Assembly: GCA_024230295.1 (NCBI GenBank)
Contig: JAAERN010000113.1
Span: 1-39,580, forward strand
DNA length: 39,580 nucleotides
Reading direction: 5' to 3'
From: Planctomycetota bacterium
Lineage (GTDB): Bacteria > Planctomycetota > Phycisphaerae > Phycisphaerales > SM1A02
Both the position numbers and the translations under genes were made by a program. The notes beneath the pieces were generated by a model that made no database searches, had not been told where the DNA came from, and saw only the letters and a program-made list of their open reading frames with translations. Below, piece by piece: positions 30,929 through 39,277 of the stretch (the first letter of the stretch is position 1; each line of letters starts with the position of its first letter).

Positions 30929-32307
30929 TGGCGATTCTTATCAAAGGTGGCCGGATTATCACGGCAGATGCGGATCGAGCCGCCGATGTGCTGATCGAAG
31001 GTGAGCGGATCGCCGAGGTGGCGGAGTCGATTGACTGTCCGGATGCGGACGTCATCGATGCGAGCGGCAAGTATGTGTTCCCCGGGTTCATCGACCCACA
31101 CGTTCACATCCACCTTCCATTTATGGGCACGAACGCAATTGACGATCACGCCTCGGCGACGAAGGCAGCGCTTGCCGGCGGTACGACGACTGTCATTGAG
31201 ATGATCTGCCCCGGCCCCGATGATGAACCTAGGGCAGCCTTTGAGGAGTGGAAGGCGCTGGCTGAGCAAGGCGCGTGCTGCGACTTCACATTTCACCTCT
31301 CTGTTGTTCGGTTCGATGAACTCGCCAAGCAACAGGTTCGCGAACTTGTAGCGAGCGAAGGCGTGGCGAGTTTCAAGGTGTTCCTGGCGTACAAGGGCGC
31401 GCTTGATATCGCCGATGAGCAGCTCTTCGAACTCATGGAGATCGCGAAGGAACTCGGCGTCATCATCACAGCCCACTGCGAGAACGCCGAGGCCGTCGAT
31501 GCGATGCAGAAGCGACTCATCGCCGAGGGGAAAACCGGTCCAGAGTGGCACGAGCCGTCGCGGCCGCGATGCGTCGAGGCCGATGGAGTGAGTCATCTGT
31601 GCGCCTTTGCCGAACTCACCGGTGCGCACGTGTACATCGTGCATACGTCGTGTGATGCCGCCGTCGAGCAGGCCATGGAAGCGAAAGATCGCGGTGTCAA
31701 CGTGTTTGTCGAAGCCGTCGCGCCCCACCTGGTGCTGGACAAGACCTGCGCGGAGCGGCCAGATTTTGAAGGCGCGAAGTATGTCATGTCACCACCGCTT
31801 CGGGATGCCGAGGAGCACGAGCATCTCTGGAAAGCACTGGCCTGCGGAAAGATGCTCACGATTGGAACTGACCACGCACCGTTCAACTTTCAGGGGCAGA
31901 AGGACATGGGACGTGACGCGTTTACGCTTATCCCAAATGGCATACCCGGTATTCAGGAACGCGTCGATCTCATTCACACGCACGGCGTGTGCGAGAACCG
32001 AATCGACTTGCAAACCATGGTGCGTGCTTGCAGTACCAACGCTGCCAAGATATTCGGCATGTACCCCCGCAAGGGAGCGATTGCCCCAGGAAGCGATGCG
32101 GATCTGGTGATCTACGACCCCGCCTACGAGGGCGTCTTCACCCAATCAGAGAGCGAGAGCCAAGCCGACTACAGCGGCTACGAAGGGACGCCGCAAAGGG
32201 GCCGGCCATCGCTCGTACTCCGCCGCGGCGAAGTCGTCGCCCGTGATGGCCGCTACATCGGCGGCGAGGGTGGTGGTCACTACATCGTTCGCGAGCCGAC
32301 GCACTGA
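30928..32307 (+). CDS. hydA: Dihydropyrimidinase (D-hydantoinase family)
   Basis: The 459-residue amidohydrolase shows all binuclear-metal ligands of the family: His58 and His60 (DPHVHI), the carboxylated lysine Lys150 (SFKVFLAYKG), His183 (TAHCENAEA), a further His in YIVHTSCDA, and Asp in IGTDHAPF. The C-terminal PRKGAIAPGSDADLVIYDP is typical. It opens the ring of dihydrouracil or dihydrothymine to give N-carbamoyl-beta-amino acids for the ureidopropionase. The start at 30928 overlaps the preceding stop (TGATG); the open frame extends upstream inside the aminotransferase gene but has no signal there. The stop is 9 bases from that of the convergent preA-like gene. Hydantoinase activity is a usual side reaction. 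Confidence 0.94.
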   Translation: MAILIKGGRIITADADRAADVLIEGERIAEVAESIDCPDADVIDASGKYVFPGFIDPHVHIHLPFMGTNAIDDHASATKAALAGGTTTVIEMICPGPDDEPRAAFEEWKALAEQGACCDFTFHLSVVRFDELAKQQVRELVASEGVASFKVFLAYKGALDIADEQLFELMEIAKELGVIITAHCENAEAVDAMQKRLIAEGKTGPEWHEPSRPRCVEADGVSHLCAFAELTGAHVYIVHTSCDAAVEQAMEAKDRGVNVFVEAVAPHLVLDKTCAERPDFEGAKYVMSPPLRDAEEHEHLWKALACGKMLTIGTDHAPFNFQGQKDMGRDAFTLIPNGIPGIQERVDLIHTHGVCENRIDLQTMVRACSTNAAKIFGMYPRKGAIAPGSDADLVIYDPAYEGVFTQSESESQADYSGYEGTPQRGRPSLVLRRGEVVARDGRYIGGEGGGHYIVREPTH

Positions 32308-32316
32308 GGATGTCAG

Positions 32317-33444
32317 TCAGTCATTCGACACAAGACGATCCGACTGCTCGACAAACTTCTCGCCTTCCCACTCGGTGTCCTTCTCCACCATGCCTTCACG
32401 CCGCGCTTTAGCCGCTGCCTTGGCCTCGGCTTGTCGGCGAACGAGATCGGCGTGTGTGCTGAAGTATGGCAGGCTCGCCCCCCGGAAGTCGTCGATGGAT
32501 GCAAACCCGTGCTGGTCCATGAACGCCGAGAGTTGCTCGCACATGTCCTTGACCATGCCGTAGCCGTGGATCATCACGCCGGTGCACACCTGAACCGTAT
32601 GTGCGCCGAGCAGGATGAACTGGGCGGCATCGTTTCCGGTTTCGGCGCCACCAATGCCGCTGATAGTTCGGCCGGGATACTCCTCGGCGATCATCCGGGC
32701 GAGTTCCATGACCATTCGCAGCGCGATCGGCCGCACTGCCTTGCACGAGTAGCCGCCAGGCACGGCGTACCCTTCGACGGTCGGCATCGGGCGGAGCGTT
32801 TCGAGATCGACGCCCATGACGCTCAAGATCGTGTTGATTGCCGCGAGGCCGTCGCACCCGGCGCGGAGCGCGCTACGGCCAGGGTCTGCGATGTGTGTGA
32901 CGTTGGGCGTCATCTTGGCCCACACCGGAATCTTCGCAGATTCCATGGCCCACCCGCTGACCTCTTCGACAATGTCCGGGTTCTCACCCATTGCCATGCC
33001 CATTTTCCGTTCGGGCAGGCCGTGTGGACATGAGAAGTTCAGTTCGAATGCATCGACGCCCACTTCTTGGCATCGTTCGACGATTTCAATCCAGGCGTCA
33101 CGCCGATACTCCTCCATGATCGAGGCGATGAGCATGCCCTCTGGGTGCGCATCCTTGATGGCTTTGAATTCATCGAGCCACGTCACAAAGGGTCGGTCGC
33201 TGATGAGTTCGATGTTCTCCCAGCCGAAGACTTCCTTCGAACCCTCTGCTCGCATGCGGGCATACCGCGGCGCGACGTTGGTGACCTTGTCGGCCTCCAG
33301 ACTGATCGTCTTGGCGACGACGCCGCCCCAGCCTTCGGCAAAGGCCTTGTTGATGACGTTGGCGTTGGTTCCGGGAGGCCCCGAGCCGATGACGAAGGGG
33401 TTCTTGAATTGAAGGCCGTTGACGACGGTTGAGAGATCTGCCAT
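32317..33444 (-). CDS. preA: Dihydropyrimidine dehydrogenase catalytic subunit (PreA-like) without ferredoxin tail
   Basis: This 375-residue FMN-dependent protein has the dihydroorotate/dihydropyrimidine dehydrogenase fold. Marks are KNPFVIGSGPPGTN, the active-site loop NFSCPHGLPERKMGMAMGENPD (137-157), AKMTPNVTHIADPGRSA, NTILSVMG and the phosphate site GIGGAETGNDAAQFILLGA. It would reduce uracil or thymine. Two oddities are visible. By hand alignment the general-acid cysteine of mammalian DPD (in GLACGQ) is Met152, though I recall bacterial homologues also vary here. The C-terminus (ADLVRRQAEAKAAAKARREG) has no CxxCxxC clusters, whereas E. coli PreA ends in a two-cluster ferredoxin domain. 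No PreT flavoprotein is in the window. It lies 13 bases after the asd-like gene on the same strand. Confidence 0.9.
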   Translation of the reverse strand: MADLSTVVNGLQFKNPFVIGSGPPGTNANVINKAFAEGWGGVVAKTISLEADKVTNVAPRYARMRAEGSKEVFGWENIELISDRPFVTWLDEFKAIKDAHPEGMLIASIMEEYRRDAWIEIVERCQEVGVDAFELNFSCPHGLPERKMGMAMGENPDIVEEVSGWAMESAKIPVWAKMTPNVTHIADPGRSALRAGCDGLAAINTILSVMGVDLETLRPMPTVEGYAVPGGYSCKAVRPIALRMVMELARMIAEEYPGRTISGIGGAETGNDAAQFILLGAHTVQVCTGVMIHGYGMVKDMCEQLSAFMDQHGFASIDDFRGASLPYFSTHADLVRRQAEAKAAAKARREGMVEKDTEWEGEKFVEQSDRLVSND

Positions 33445-33457
33445 GCGAGCGATGATA

Positions 33458-34354
33458 TCAGTGGGGGAGTCGCTCAGCGATTCTCACCGCATTGAGTGCT
33501 GCGCCGACGCGAAGTTGGTCTCCAGCTGCGACTATTGAGATGCTCTTTGCACTGTTCTGCCGGAGATGCCCGGCGATGACGTCATCTCGGCCGTCCGCGA
33601 TGATCGCGGTCGGGCAGCGATCCTCAAGAAACGTGACTGCGTTACTCGATTTGTATGCGTCGAGCACTTCCTTGATAGAAGTGGCTCGGTCCAGCTCCAC
33701 TGTCAGGGACTCCAGATGTGAGCGGCGAACCGGAACGCGCATGCAGGTGGCGGTGATCGGTGTTCTGGGAAGGTCGAGAAGCCGCCTGGTCTCATCAATG
33801 AGTTTCTGCTCCTCGCCTGTCCGCCCGGTCATGGAGTCCACCGGCGATTCGTGTCTGAAGACGTTGCGGCTGAGCGGCTCACCGAGGATTGGATTCTCGG
33901 TTGGAGTATCTCCGTCGAGTTCTTGGAGCGCCGCCTGCCCTGCACCAGAGACGGCTTGGTAGGTACTCACGACAATTGATGTGATGCCGAAAGGTCGAAG
34001 CGGGGCAACAGCAAGGGACAAGATCGTCGCAGTGCAGTTCGGACTCACCACAAGGCGTGGCGCCGCATCGAGCAAGGTGCCGTTGATGTCGGGAACGATG
34101 AGCGGGATATCTGCGTCCGATCGAAAGGCCGAGGAGAGGTCGATGATCGTGGTGTCGTTACTTCGAAGTTCGGCGACGAGCCTGCGTGATGCGTCTGCAG
34201 GAGTCGCGAGAAACCAGAGGGGGCAATTCTCGCTCGGTTCCGTGATAATGCACTGCGCATCGACTCCGCGAGTATCGAGGATCGACACAAGTTCACTGCC
34301 GACGAGTCCAGTGGATCCGATGACACCAATTCGGGAAAGACTAGGAAGGTGCAT
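33458..34354 (-). CDS. asd: Short aspartate-semialdehyde dehydrogenase
   Basis: The protein has 298 residues from the ATG at 34354, somewhat short for the family (about 330-370). The NAD(P) loop is GVIGSTGLVGSELV (10-23). The catalytic Cys107 lies in SPNCTAT, the STYQAVSGAGQAA segment at 130-142, and the substrate arginine/histidine block RVPVRRSHLESLTVEL with His213. GEEQKLIDETRRLL is also typical. It reduces aspartyl phosphate to the semialdehyde, feeding lysine, threonine or methionine. Its start overlaps the aspartokinase end by 14 bases, so the two enzymes are made together. The start has no ribosome site; translation may rely on coupling. The downstream preA-like gene is 13 bases away. 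Confidence 0.88.
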   Translation of the reverse strand: MHLPSLSRIGVIGSTGLVGSELVSILDTRGVDAQCIITEPSENCPLWFLATPADASRRLVAELRSNDTTIIDLSSAFRSDADIPLIVPDINGTLLDAAPRLVVSPNCTATILSLAVAPLRPFGITSIVVSTYQAVSGAGQAALQELDGDTPTENPILGEPLSRNVFRHESPVDSMTGRTGEEQKLIDETRRLLDLPRTPITATCMRVPVRRSHLESLTVELDRATSIKEVLDAYKSSNAVTFLEDRCPTAIIADGRDDVIAGHLRQNSAKSISIVAAGDQLRVGAALNAVRIAERLPH

Positions 34355-35105
34355 GTGAGGTATCGTCTCGAACCAGGCGAGCAGCAACATCGCCGACGAG
34401 GGTCCGCCCTGGACTGCTCAATCCAGAGACGATGAACGGTTGCTTCCGCTGCTTCGCCAGCCGCACCGCCTTGGCTTGCACGACTTCGCGTTCCATCTCG
34501 ATTAGATCGTCCCAGTGCATCTGCTCGAATCGCGGACCTTCTGCTCGAACTGGATCAATCTCATAGATTCCAGGTGCTGCCTGCACCAAGTGGCAGGATG
34601 CCCCGAGTTCAGCAGCCAGAAAAATGGCCGTCAAGTCTGAACCGCCGCGTCCGAGCAGTCGAATGTCACCTGCGGAACTCATCCCAGTGAATCCGGGAAT
34701 GACCAAGGCTGGTGATTCGGCGGCGGCCTTTGCGATCAGCTCAACATCAACCGACACCGGATCGGCATCAAGCGGGTTGCCGGCGGCTTGAAGGCCGATT
34801 TCTCGCACGCTCAGGCTGCGGGCGGGAAGGCCTCGCGATTGCAGATGATCGGTCAGAGTTTCCGCCATGTGGCGCTCACCTGACGACACGTGCTCGGCAA
34901 TCTGCTCGCCGGTCGTGGAAGCGTTGAGCGAGATCGATGCGAAGAGTAAATCGGTGACGCCCGCCGGAGCGCTGACGACCACAATGAGTGTGCCGGGTTC
35001 CTTGGCGAGCCCCGCGACCCAGTCCGCGACAGCCTCTACTTCGCGCGATGATCCGAGGATCGAACCGCCGCACTTGATGATTCTCATTGGACTGGCTGCT
35101 GGCAT
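34341..35105 (-). CDS. Aspartokinase catalytic domain only, no ACT domains
   Basis: The protein has 254 residues from the ATG at 35105 (248 from the ATG at 35087, which aligns better with family N-termini). The amino-acid-kinase core is clear: MRIIKCGGSI in place of the usual KFGGTS, LIVVVSAPAGVTDLL, the FTGMSSAGDIRLLGRGGSDLTAIFLAAEL block, and LVQAAPGIYEIDPVRAEGPRF. Aspartokinases usually have about 400 residues or more with two C-terminal ACT domains for feedback control; here the frame stops right after the kinase fold at TAG 34341-34343. It overlaps the asd gene. The phosphoryl acceptor could be aspartate or another acidic metabolite. The terminator at 35173-35205 separates it from the protease gene. 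Confidence 0.85.
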   Translation of the reverse strand: MPAASPMRIIKCGGSILGSSREVEAVADWVAGLAKEPGTLIVVVSAPAGVTDLLFASISLNASTTGEQIAEHVSSGERHMAETLTDHLQSRGLPARSLSVREIGLQAAGNPLDADPVSVDVELIAKAAAESPALVIPGFTGMSSAGDIRLLGRGGSDLTAIFLAAELGASCHLVQAAPGIYEIDPVRAEGPRFEQMHWDDLIEMEREVVQAKAVRLAKQRKQPFIVSGLSSPGRTLVGDVAARLVRDDTSHAPS

Positions 35106-35172
35106 GAAGTGCAGCGTACCCCGATCGATTGCTGCGTGTCGTTGAAAGATCGCGTTCTGCCCCAACAGAAAA

Positions 35173-35205
35173 GGAGGGGCGTCCGCTTCCTGCGAACGCC
35201 CCTCC
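35173..35205 (-). terminator. Rho-independent terminator of the C25 protease gene
   Basis: On the minus strand, GGAGGGGCGTTCGC and GCGGACGCCCCTCC form a 14-bp stem (one T-G pair) with loop AGGAA, followed directly by TTTTCTGTT. It lies 61 bases after the protease stop at 35267. It is the only hairpin in the window with a proper T-run. Confidence 0.88.
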
Positions 35206-35266
35206 GGTGGGATCCGTCATCGGATCGCGAGATCGGTGACGGAGGTGTGGGCACTGTAGCTTCCGA

Positions 35267-37525
35267 TCAGCAGGGGCCAAACTCGGCAAGCATATTGAGC
35301 AGGTCATTGAGATCCACGAAACCATTGCCGTCTGTGTCGGCTTCGCAGTCGTTGGTGCACGGGCCCCACTGCGAGATGAGTACGAGCAGATCTTCGACTG
35401 CAACCATGCCGTCGCCATCGATATCACTTTGGCACGGAGCTTCCTCGACTTCGCCGCGTGCAACACACGCGTTTGAAGCGTCGCCGGTCGTCCGGTCAAA
35501 GAGCACGATGGAGGCAAGGTGCTCACCGAGATCCATCTGGCCAAGGGCTGTTTCATCGATGGTGACGGTGATCTCCTTGATTTCGCCGGGCATCAGGGTG
35601 AGTTGCGAGGGGTAGACGTCGATCCAGGGGCTGTTCCACAGGAACTCGACATCGCGGGGAAGTTGATCCTGCACCTCGACAAGCATCGTGATCGGTGGCA
35701 GGGGATCCATGTTGGGATACACGCGGATGAGGGGCCAATCGAAGGGAATGAGGGAGAGTTTTCGAGGCATGAGCCGAAGTGCCGGATCGCCGAAGAGGTG
35801 CCATGTCTTGGCATTTCGCGGTCCGGCAGTTGGATAGGCGGTGATCATCGAGTTGGTACCGGATGCGCACCGGGGGCCCATTCGAGGGAGTGTGCCGGCA
35901 GCTTCGTGTGCGTTGATGACATCCTGGCCTTCCATCGGCGGAGCCCAGTTTTGGTTAATCGTCGACATGAAGGCCGCGACGGCGCCTGCCGCTTCGCCAT
36001 CATCGGTTGTGGCGCGGAGCCAAGCCTCGGCGAAGCAGGATCCGGAGTTGAAGCGACCGACGTCGCAGGCGACGCTGATGATCCAGGGCCACATGGACTT
36101 GTTGTTCAGACCATTCACGTCGTTGCTGTCGAATCCAGTAGTTGTCCAGCGGTTCTTTAATCCATGGCCTGTGTAGTTGATCAGGCCAACTCCGTTTTCA
36201 ACTGCGGCGATCGCAGCTGCGTTGGTCCCTGTCGGATCGTATACCTGGGCGATGTCCGTATAGGTACTTGCAAGTAGGTCAGTACGAATGTTGTTGAGAT
36301 GTACCCAATCCAGCTCGTTTTCGTCGGCATCGCTGCCGTCGCCGTCATTCGAAGCAATGCCCAGTGCGCGGGTCCGGTGCGGACTGAAATTGTCGACCTG
36401 TCCCTCGTATGCGAGCGTTCGATCGACCATAAGCGTTGCTTCGGTAGCGCTTGCTGCCGGGAACCTGCCGATGAACACTTCCGGCCTTTGGTCACTGCCG
36501 AGGATGTAGCCGTATTCTGGATCTAAGCCACCGATGTCACCCTTCCAAGTCATGGTGTTGGTCGTGATCTGACTGTCGTCGCCAACGAGGAGTACGTAGG
36601 TGAGATCGTTGCCATAGAACCCGAAGTTGGGAAGAAGATATTCACTCTTGATGTGATCCCTGATCTGGGCGGGTGTATTCCCGATTGATTCAATGGAGCG
36701 ACTGGCAGTGATGATGCCTTCGGCATTGCGGTGGTCGACCAGTGGTTGCACTTCGTCGAGCCAGTCTTCTGGGGCAATGACAAGCATCTCGATGCCCAGT
36801 GGGCAGATCGGCGTCTCTTCCCAAATATCCCAATTTAGAAACACCTGACCGTACATTTCGCGGAAGCCGAGCCTGCTACTTCGGAGGACCTGTTCGGTCA
36901 GTGCATTGGCGACTGCTGGGCCATCCTGTGTGACCTTGATCGTGATGCTTTGAACGAAACGTAATTCCTTCTCCGTTGGGCTGTACATGAATGGAGAGAT
37001 TCGAAGGTCGACGCCTCGCGTGTTTCGCATGATCCAGGGCTCACCCAGCGTTGCGGGGCTCTCCGGGTAGAAGTTGGGCTTCTGATAGGTGTCGCCGAAG
37101 AAGTAGGGGACATCCCGGGGGTCGTAATCGCGGTCGATCGCGCCTCGGTTCGGCGCAATGAGAATGTCGGGAATGGACGTGGTCGTCATGTCCGCAATCG
37201 AGACCTTCATGTGGGCGTCGCCTGGAATGCGGAGACTGCGAACGAGTTCAGGCAGATCAGGGTCGCCTGGGTTGGCCTTGGACGCGGTTGTGCCGGGCAT
37301 GACCGGCTTGTAGTAATCGATGCCGTCGATCTTTACTTCTTCAAGTGTGAAGTCGGGCATGGTGACGCTGATGAGGGTGTAGTCCTTGGTTGAGTCAAGC
37401 ACTCTGACGTCAGGCTCCTGTTGGGAGGAGCCGGCAAGCGAAGGACCAGCCGTGAAGAGGGCGGTTGTTCCAAGAATCAAGGCCAATGCAAGGTGATGTC
37501 TAGGTGTTGGTACAGCATGTCTCAT
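35267..37525 (-). CDS. Secreted C25 (gingipain-like) cysteine protease with dockerin-like tail
   Basis: The protein has 752 residues from the ATG at 37525. A signal peptide (1-32) is followed by a beta-rich propeptide (about 40-240) and the peptidase C25 domain (about 245-600): YVLLVGDDSQI, the catalytic His454 in NYTGHG and Cys487 in SVACDVG, matching the gingipain His-Cys dyad order. TWHLFGDPALRLMP closes the domain as in other C25 members. An Ig-like domain (about 610-690) precedes two calcium loops (SDIDGDGMVAVEDLLVLISQWGPC and ADTDGNGFVDLNDLLNMLAEFGPC). It is probably activated by propeptide removal and retained at the surface, but the retention route is unknown. A terminator follows. 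Confidence 0.92.
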   Translation of the reverse strand: MRHAVPTPRHHLALALILGTTALFTAGPSLAGSSQQEPDVRVLDSTKDYTLISVTMPDFTLEEVKIDGIDYYKPVMPGTTASKANPGDPDLPELVRSLRIPGDAHMKVSIADMTTTSIPDILIAPNRGAIDRDYDPRDVPYFFGDTYQKPNFYPESPATLGEPWIMRNTRGVDLRISPFMYSPTEKELRFVQSITIKVTQDGPAVANALTEQVLRSSRLGFREMYGQVFLNWDIWEETPICPLGIEMLVIAPEDWLDEVQPLVDHRNAEGIITASRSIESIGNTPAQIRDHIKSEYLLPNFGFYGNDLTYVLLVGDDSQITTNTMTWKGDIGGLDPEYGYILGSDQRPEVFIGRFPAASATEATLMVDRTLAYEGQVDNFSPHRTRALGIASNDGDGSDADENELDWVHLNNIRTDLLASTYTDIAQVYDPTGTNAAAIAAVENGVGLINYTGHGLKNRWTTTGFDSNDVNGLNNKSMWPWIISVACDVGRFNSGSCFAEAWLRATTDDGEAAGAVAAFMSTINQNWAPPMEGQDVINAHEAAGTLPRMGPRCASGTNSMITAYPTAGPRNAKTWHLFGDPALRLMPRKLSLIPFDWPLIRVYPNMDPLPPITMLVEVQDQLPRDVEFLWNSPWIDVYPSQLTLMPGEIKEITVTIDETALGQMDLGEHLASIVLFDRTTGDASNACVARGEVEEAPCQSDIDGDGMVAVEDLLVLISQWGPCTNDCEADTDGNGFVDLNDLLNMLAEFGPC

Positions 37526-37789
37526 GGATGTAGTTCTCTCGTCTGAAGTTATTGGGGCCACAGCAGCCTTCCCGCCCGTACCTCATAGCGTGGATGAAGT
37601 CGTTGCAGTCCACATAGGTGGTTGCTGCCGGCGTTGTGAGACGATCAGGGTTAATTATCTTGAGGTGGACCGCCGGTCACTCACTTTCCGTTGGTGTTTG
37701 GCGCTGGCTTCGCAAGCGGCGAGCCTTGTAACACCTTTCGGTGCAAGGGAATAAAGTGATCAGCGGTGGTTTGCTACCCTGCGTGGCAC
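37526..37789. promoter_or_regulatory. Divergent intergenic region of the C25 protease and transglutaminase genes
   Basis: About 260 bases separate the divergent starts. It holds a perfect 11-base palindrome GACCGCCGGTC (37668-37678), an AT-rich patch (TTAATTATC, 37651-37659) that gives a GATAAT-like -10 on the minus strand, and a bulged hairpin (CCTTG...CACC / GGTG CAAGG, about 37723-37749). No open frame here looks coding. The promoter and operator roles are guesses. Confidence 0.3.
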
Positions 37790-39178
37790 ATGAAAACATT
37801 TGGACGTATCGGAATTGGGTTTGTGCCGGGTCTGGCATTGCTTGCCCTGGGACTCCTGACGGCGGTGGCGACAGCCGCAGCGAGCGATGACTCGCCAGCG
37901 ACTTCGCTCGGCACGATCCCCCATGTCGTCACCGACGACATCAAGGCTGGTATAGAACGCCACATTGCAGAGCAGACCCGCCGCGGTGGTGGGTATTTTC
38001 TGCTGGAGTTCGAAGGCGAACAACTTCAACTGAAACTCGTCCGTGTTCACATGGAGTATCTCGCCAACCTCGGTCCCCGACGGCATTTCGCCTGCGTCGA
38101 TCTTGCGAGCAAGGCTGGCAATGTCTACGACGTCGACTTCTTCCTCGAAGGCGATCCCGGCGACATGCAGGTGACCGAGACCACCATTCACAAACTCAAC
38201 GGGCGGCCCTTCTATGTCTGGAAGCAGCAGGACGACGGCACGTGGGTCCATGCCGAAGCGGACGATGCCTCCCGCGAGTTGCTCGGTGTGGTGGAGGGCA
38301 CGGACGCCTTCGAGTTCATCTATGAAGGAACGCTTCCGACGCTCGGCGCAGATTCAAGGATGTGGATACCGCTTCCCGAGAGCGATTCGTTTCAAGAAAT
38401 TTCAATCACCGAGATTGATGTGCCGGGGACGCATCAGGTGCTGACTGACAAGCAGTTCGGAAACAAGGTGCTCTTTGCAGAGATGACTGAGCAGGATGGG
38501 GGAAGCCCGTTTTCGATTCGCTTTACCGTGAGTCGTAGGGAGAAGGCTGTGTACTCGGACGCCGGATCCGAGGCAACGTCCTTCCTTTCGGCAGACCAGA
38601 ACGTGCCCGACACAGAAGCGTTCCATTCAATCGTGGCCGAAGTGTTGCAAGGGAAGAACGGCGGTGATCTGGTCCGCGCCCGTGCGCTCTACGATCATAC
38701 GATCGACACGATGCGGTACGCGAAGTTTGGCGAAGGCTGGGGGCAAGGCGATGCGGTCTTCGCCTGCGATGCCGCCCGCGGTAATTGCACCGACTACCAC
38801 TCGTACTTCATCGCGCTTGCACGAGCGGCGGGCATTCCCGCGAGATTCGCGATCGGTGCTGCCGTTCCGTCCAGTCGCGACGACGGTGGGGTCAACGGCT
38901 ATCACTGCTGGGCTGAGTTCTTCGCCGAGGGAAAGTGGTGGCCGGTCGACATCAGCGAGGCGGACAAGTACACCAGCCTTTCGACCTACTACTTCGGCCA
39001 CAACCCCGCCAACCGTGTCGAGTTCAGCCGCGGCCGCGATCTGGTCGTCGAGCCGGGGCCACAATCGGGTCCGATCAACTTTCTTGCGTATCCCGTATTG
39101 GAAGTTGATGGCGAGCCGGTGCCAGTGAAGCCGAGATTTGGATTCAAACGGTTCACCGAAGTCCAGACTCAAGGATGA
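37790..39178 (+). CDS. Exported transglutaminase-like superfamily protein
   Basis: The protein has 462 residues from the ATG at 37790 (MKTFGRIGIGFVPG). A signal peptide covers about 1-31. Residues about 45-250 are a beta-rich domain of unknown type. The transglutaminase-like core (about 295-395) has the Cys-His-Asp triad: Cys333 in GNCTDYHSYFIALARAAGIPARF, His372 in NGYHCWAEFF, and Asp387 in WWPVDISEA. Many bacterial proteins with this core are cysteine proteases or amidases, not cross-linking enzymes, so the reaction is unknown. It has no dockerin-like tail, in contrast to the divergent protease. A start eight codons earlier is possible but would spoil the signal peptide. Confidence 0.88.
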   Translation: MKTFGRIGIGFVPGLALLALGLLTAVATAAASDDSPATSLGTIPHVVTDDIKAGIERHIAEQTRRGGGYFLLEFEGEQLQLKLVRVHMEYLANLGPRRHFACVDLASKAGNVYDVDFFLEGDPGDMQVTETTIHKLNGRPFYVWKQQDDGTWVHAEADDASRELLGVVEGTDAFEFIYEGTLPTLGADSRMWIPLPESDSFQEISITEIDVPGTHQVLTDKQFGNKVLFAEMTEQDGGSPFSIRFTVSRREKAVYSDAGSEATSFLSADQNVPDTEAFHSIVAEVLQGKNGGDLVRARALYDHTIDTMRYAKFGEGWGQGDAVFACDAARGNCTDYHSYFIALARAAGIPARFAIGAAVPSSRDDGGVNGYHCWAEFFAEGKWWPVDISEADKYTSLSTYYFGHNPANRVEFSRGRDLVVEPGPQSGPINFLAYPVLEVDGEPVPVKPRFGFKRFTEVQTQG

Positions 39179-39193
39179 CCCAAACTGACATAG

Positions 39194-39261
39194 AACTGGT
39201 CAGGCCCACAAGGGCAGGAGGACCAGGTGGCGTATGGTTCGGTCGGTGTGTCTGACCAGTT
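39194..39261. repeat. 10-bp inverted repeat with 48-base spacer
   Basis: AACTGGTCAG (39194-39203) and CTGACCAGTT (39252-39261) are perfect inverted copies. They begin 15 bases after the transglutaminase stop. There is no coding frame between them and the arms do not extend. They could form a long-loop hairpin or be protein-binding half sites. Confidence 0.4.
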
Positions 39262-39277
39262 ACTCGTTCTCGACTGA

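Noticed and set aside
37524-37754. 76-codon plus-strand frame in the divergent intergenic region
   Set aside because: It starts inside the opposing gene start, has no ribosome site and no protein-like pattern.
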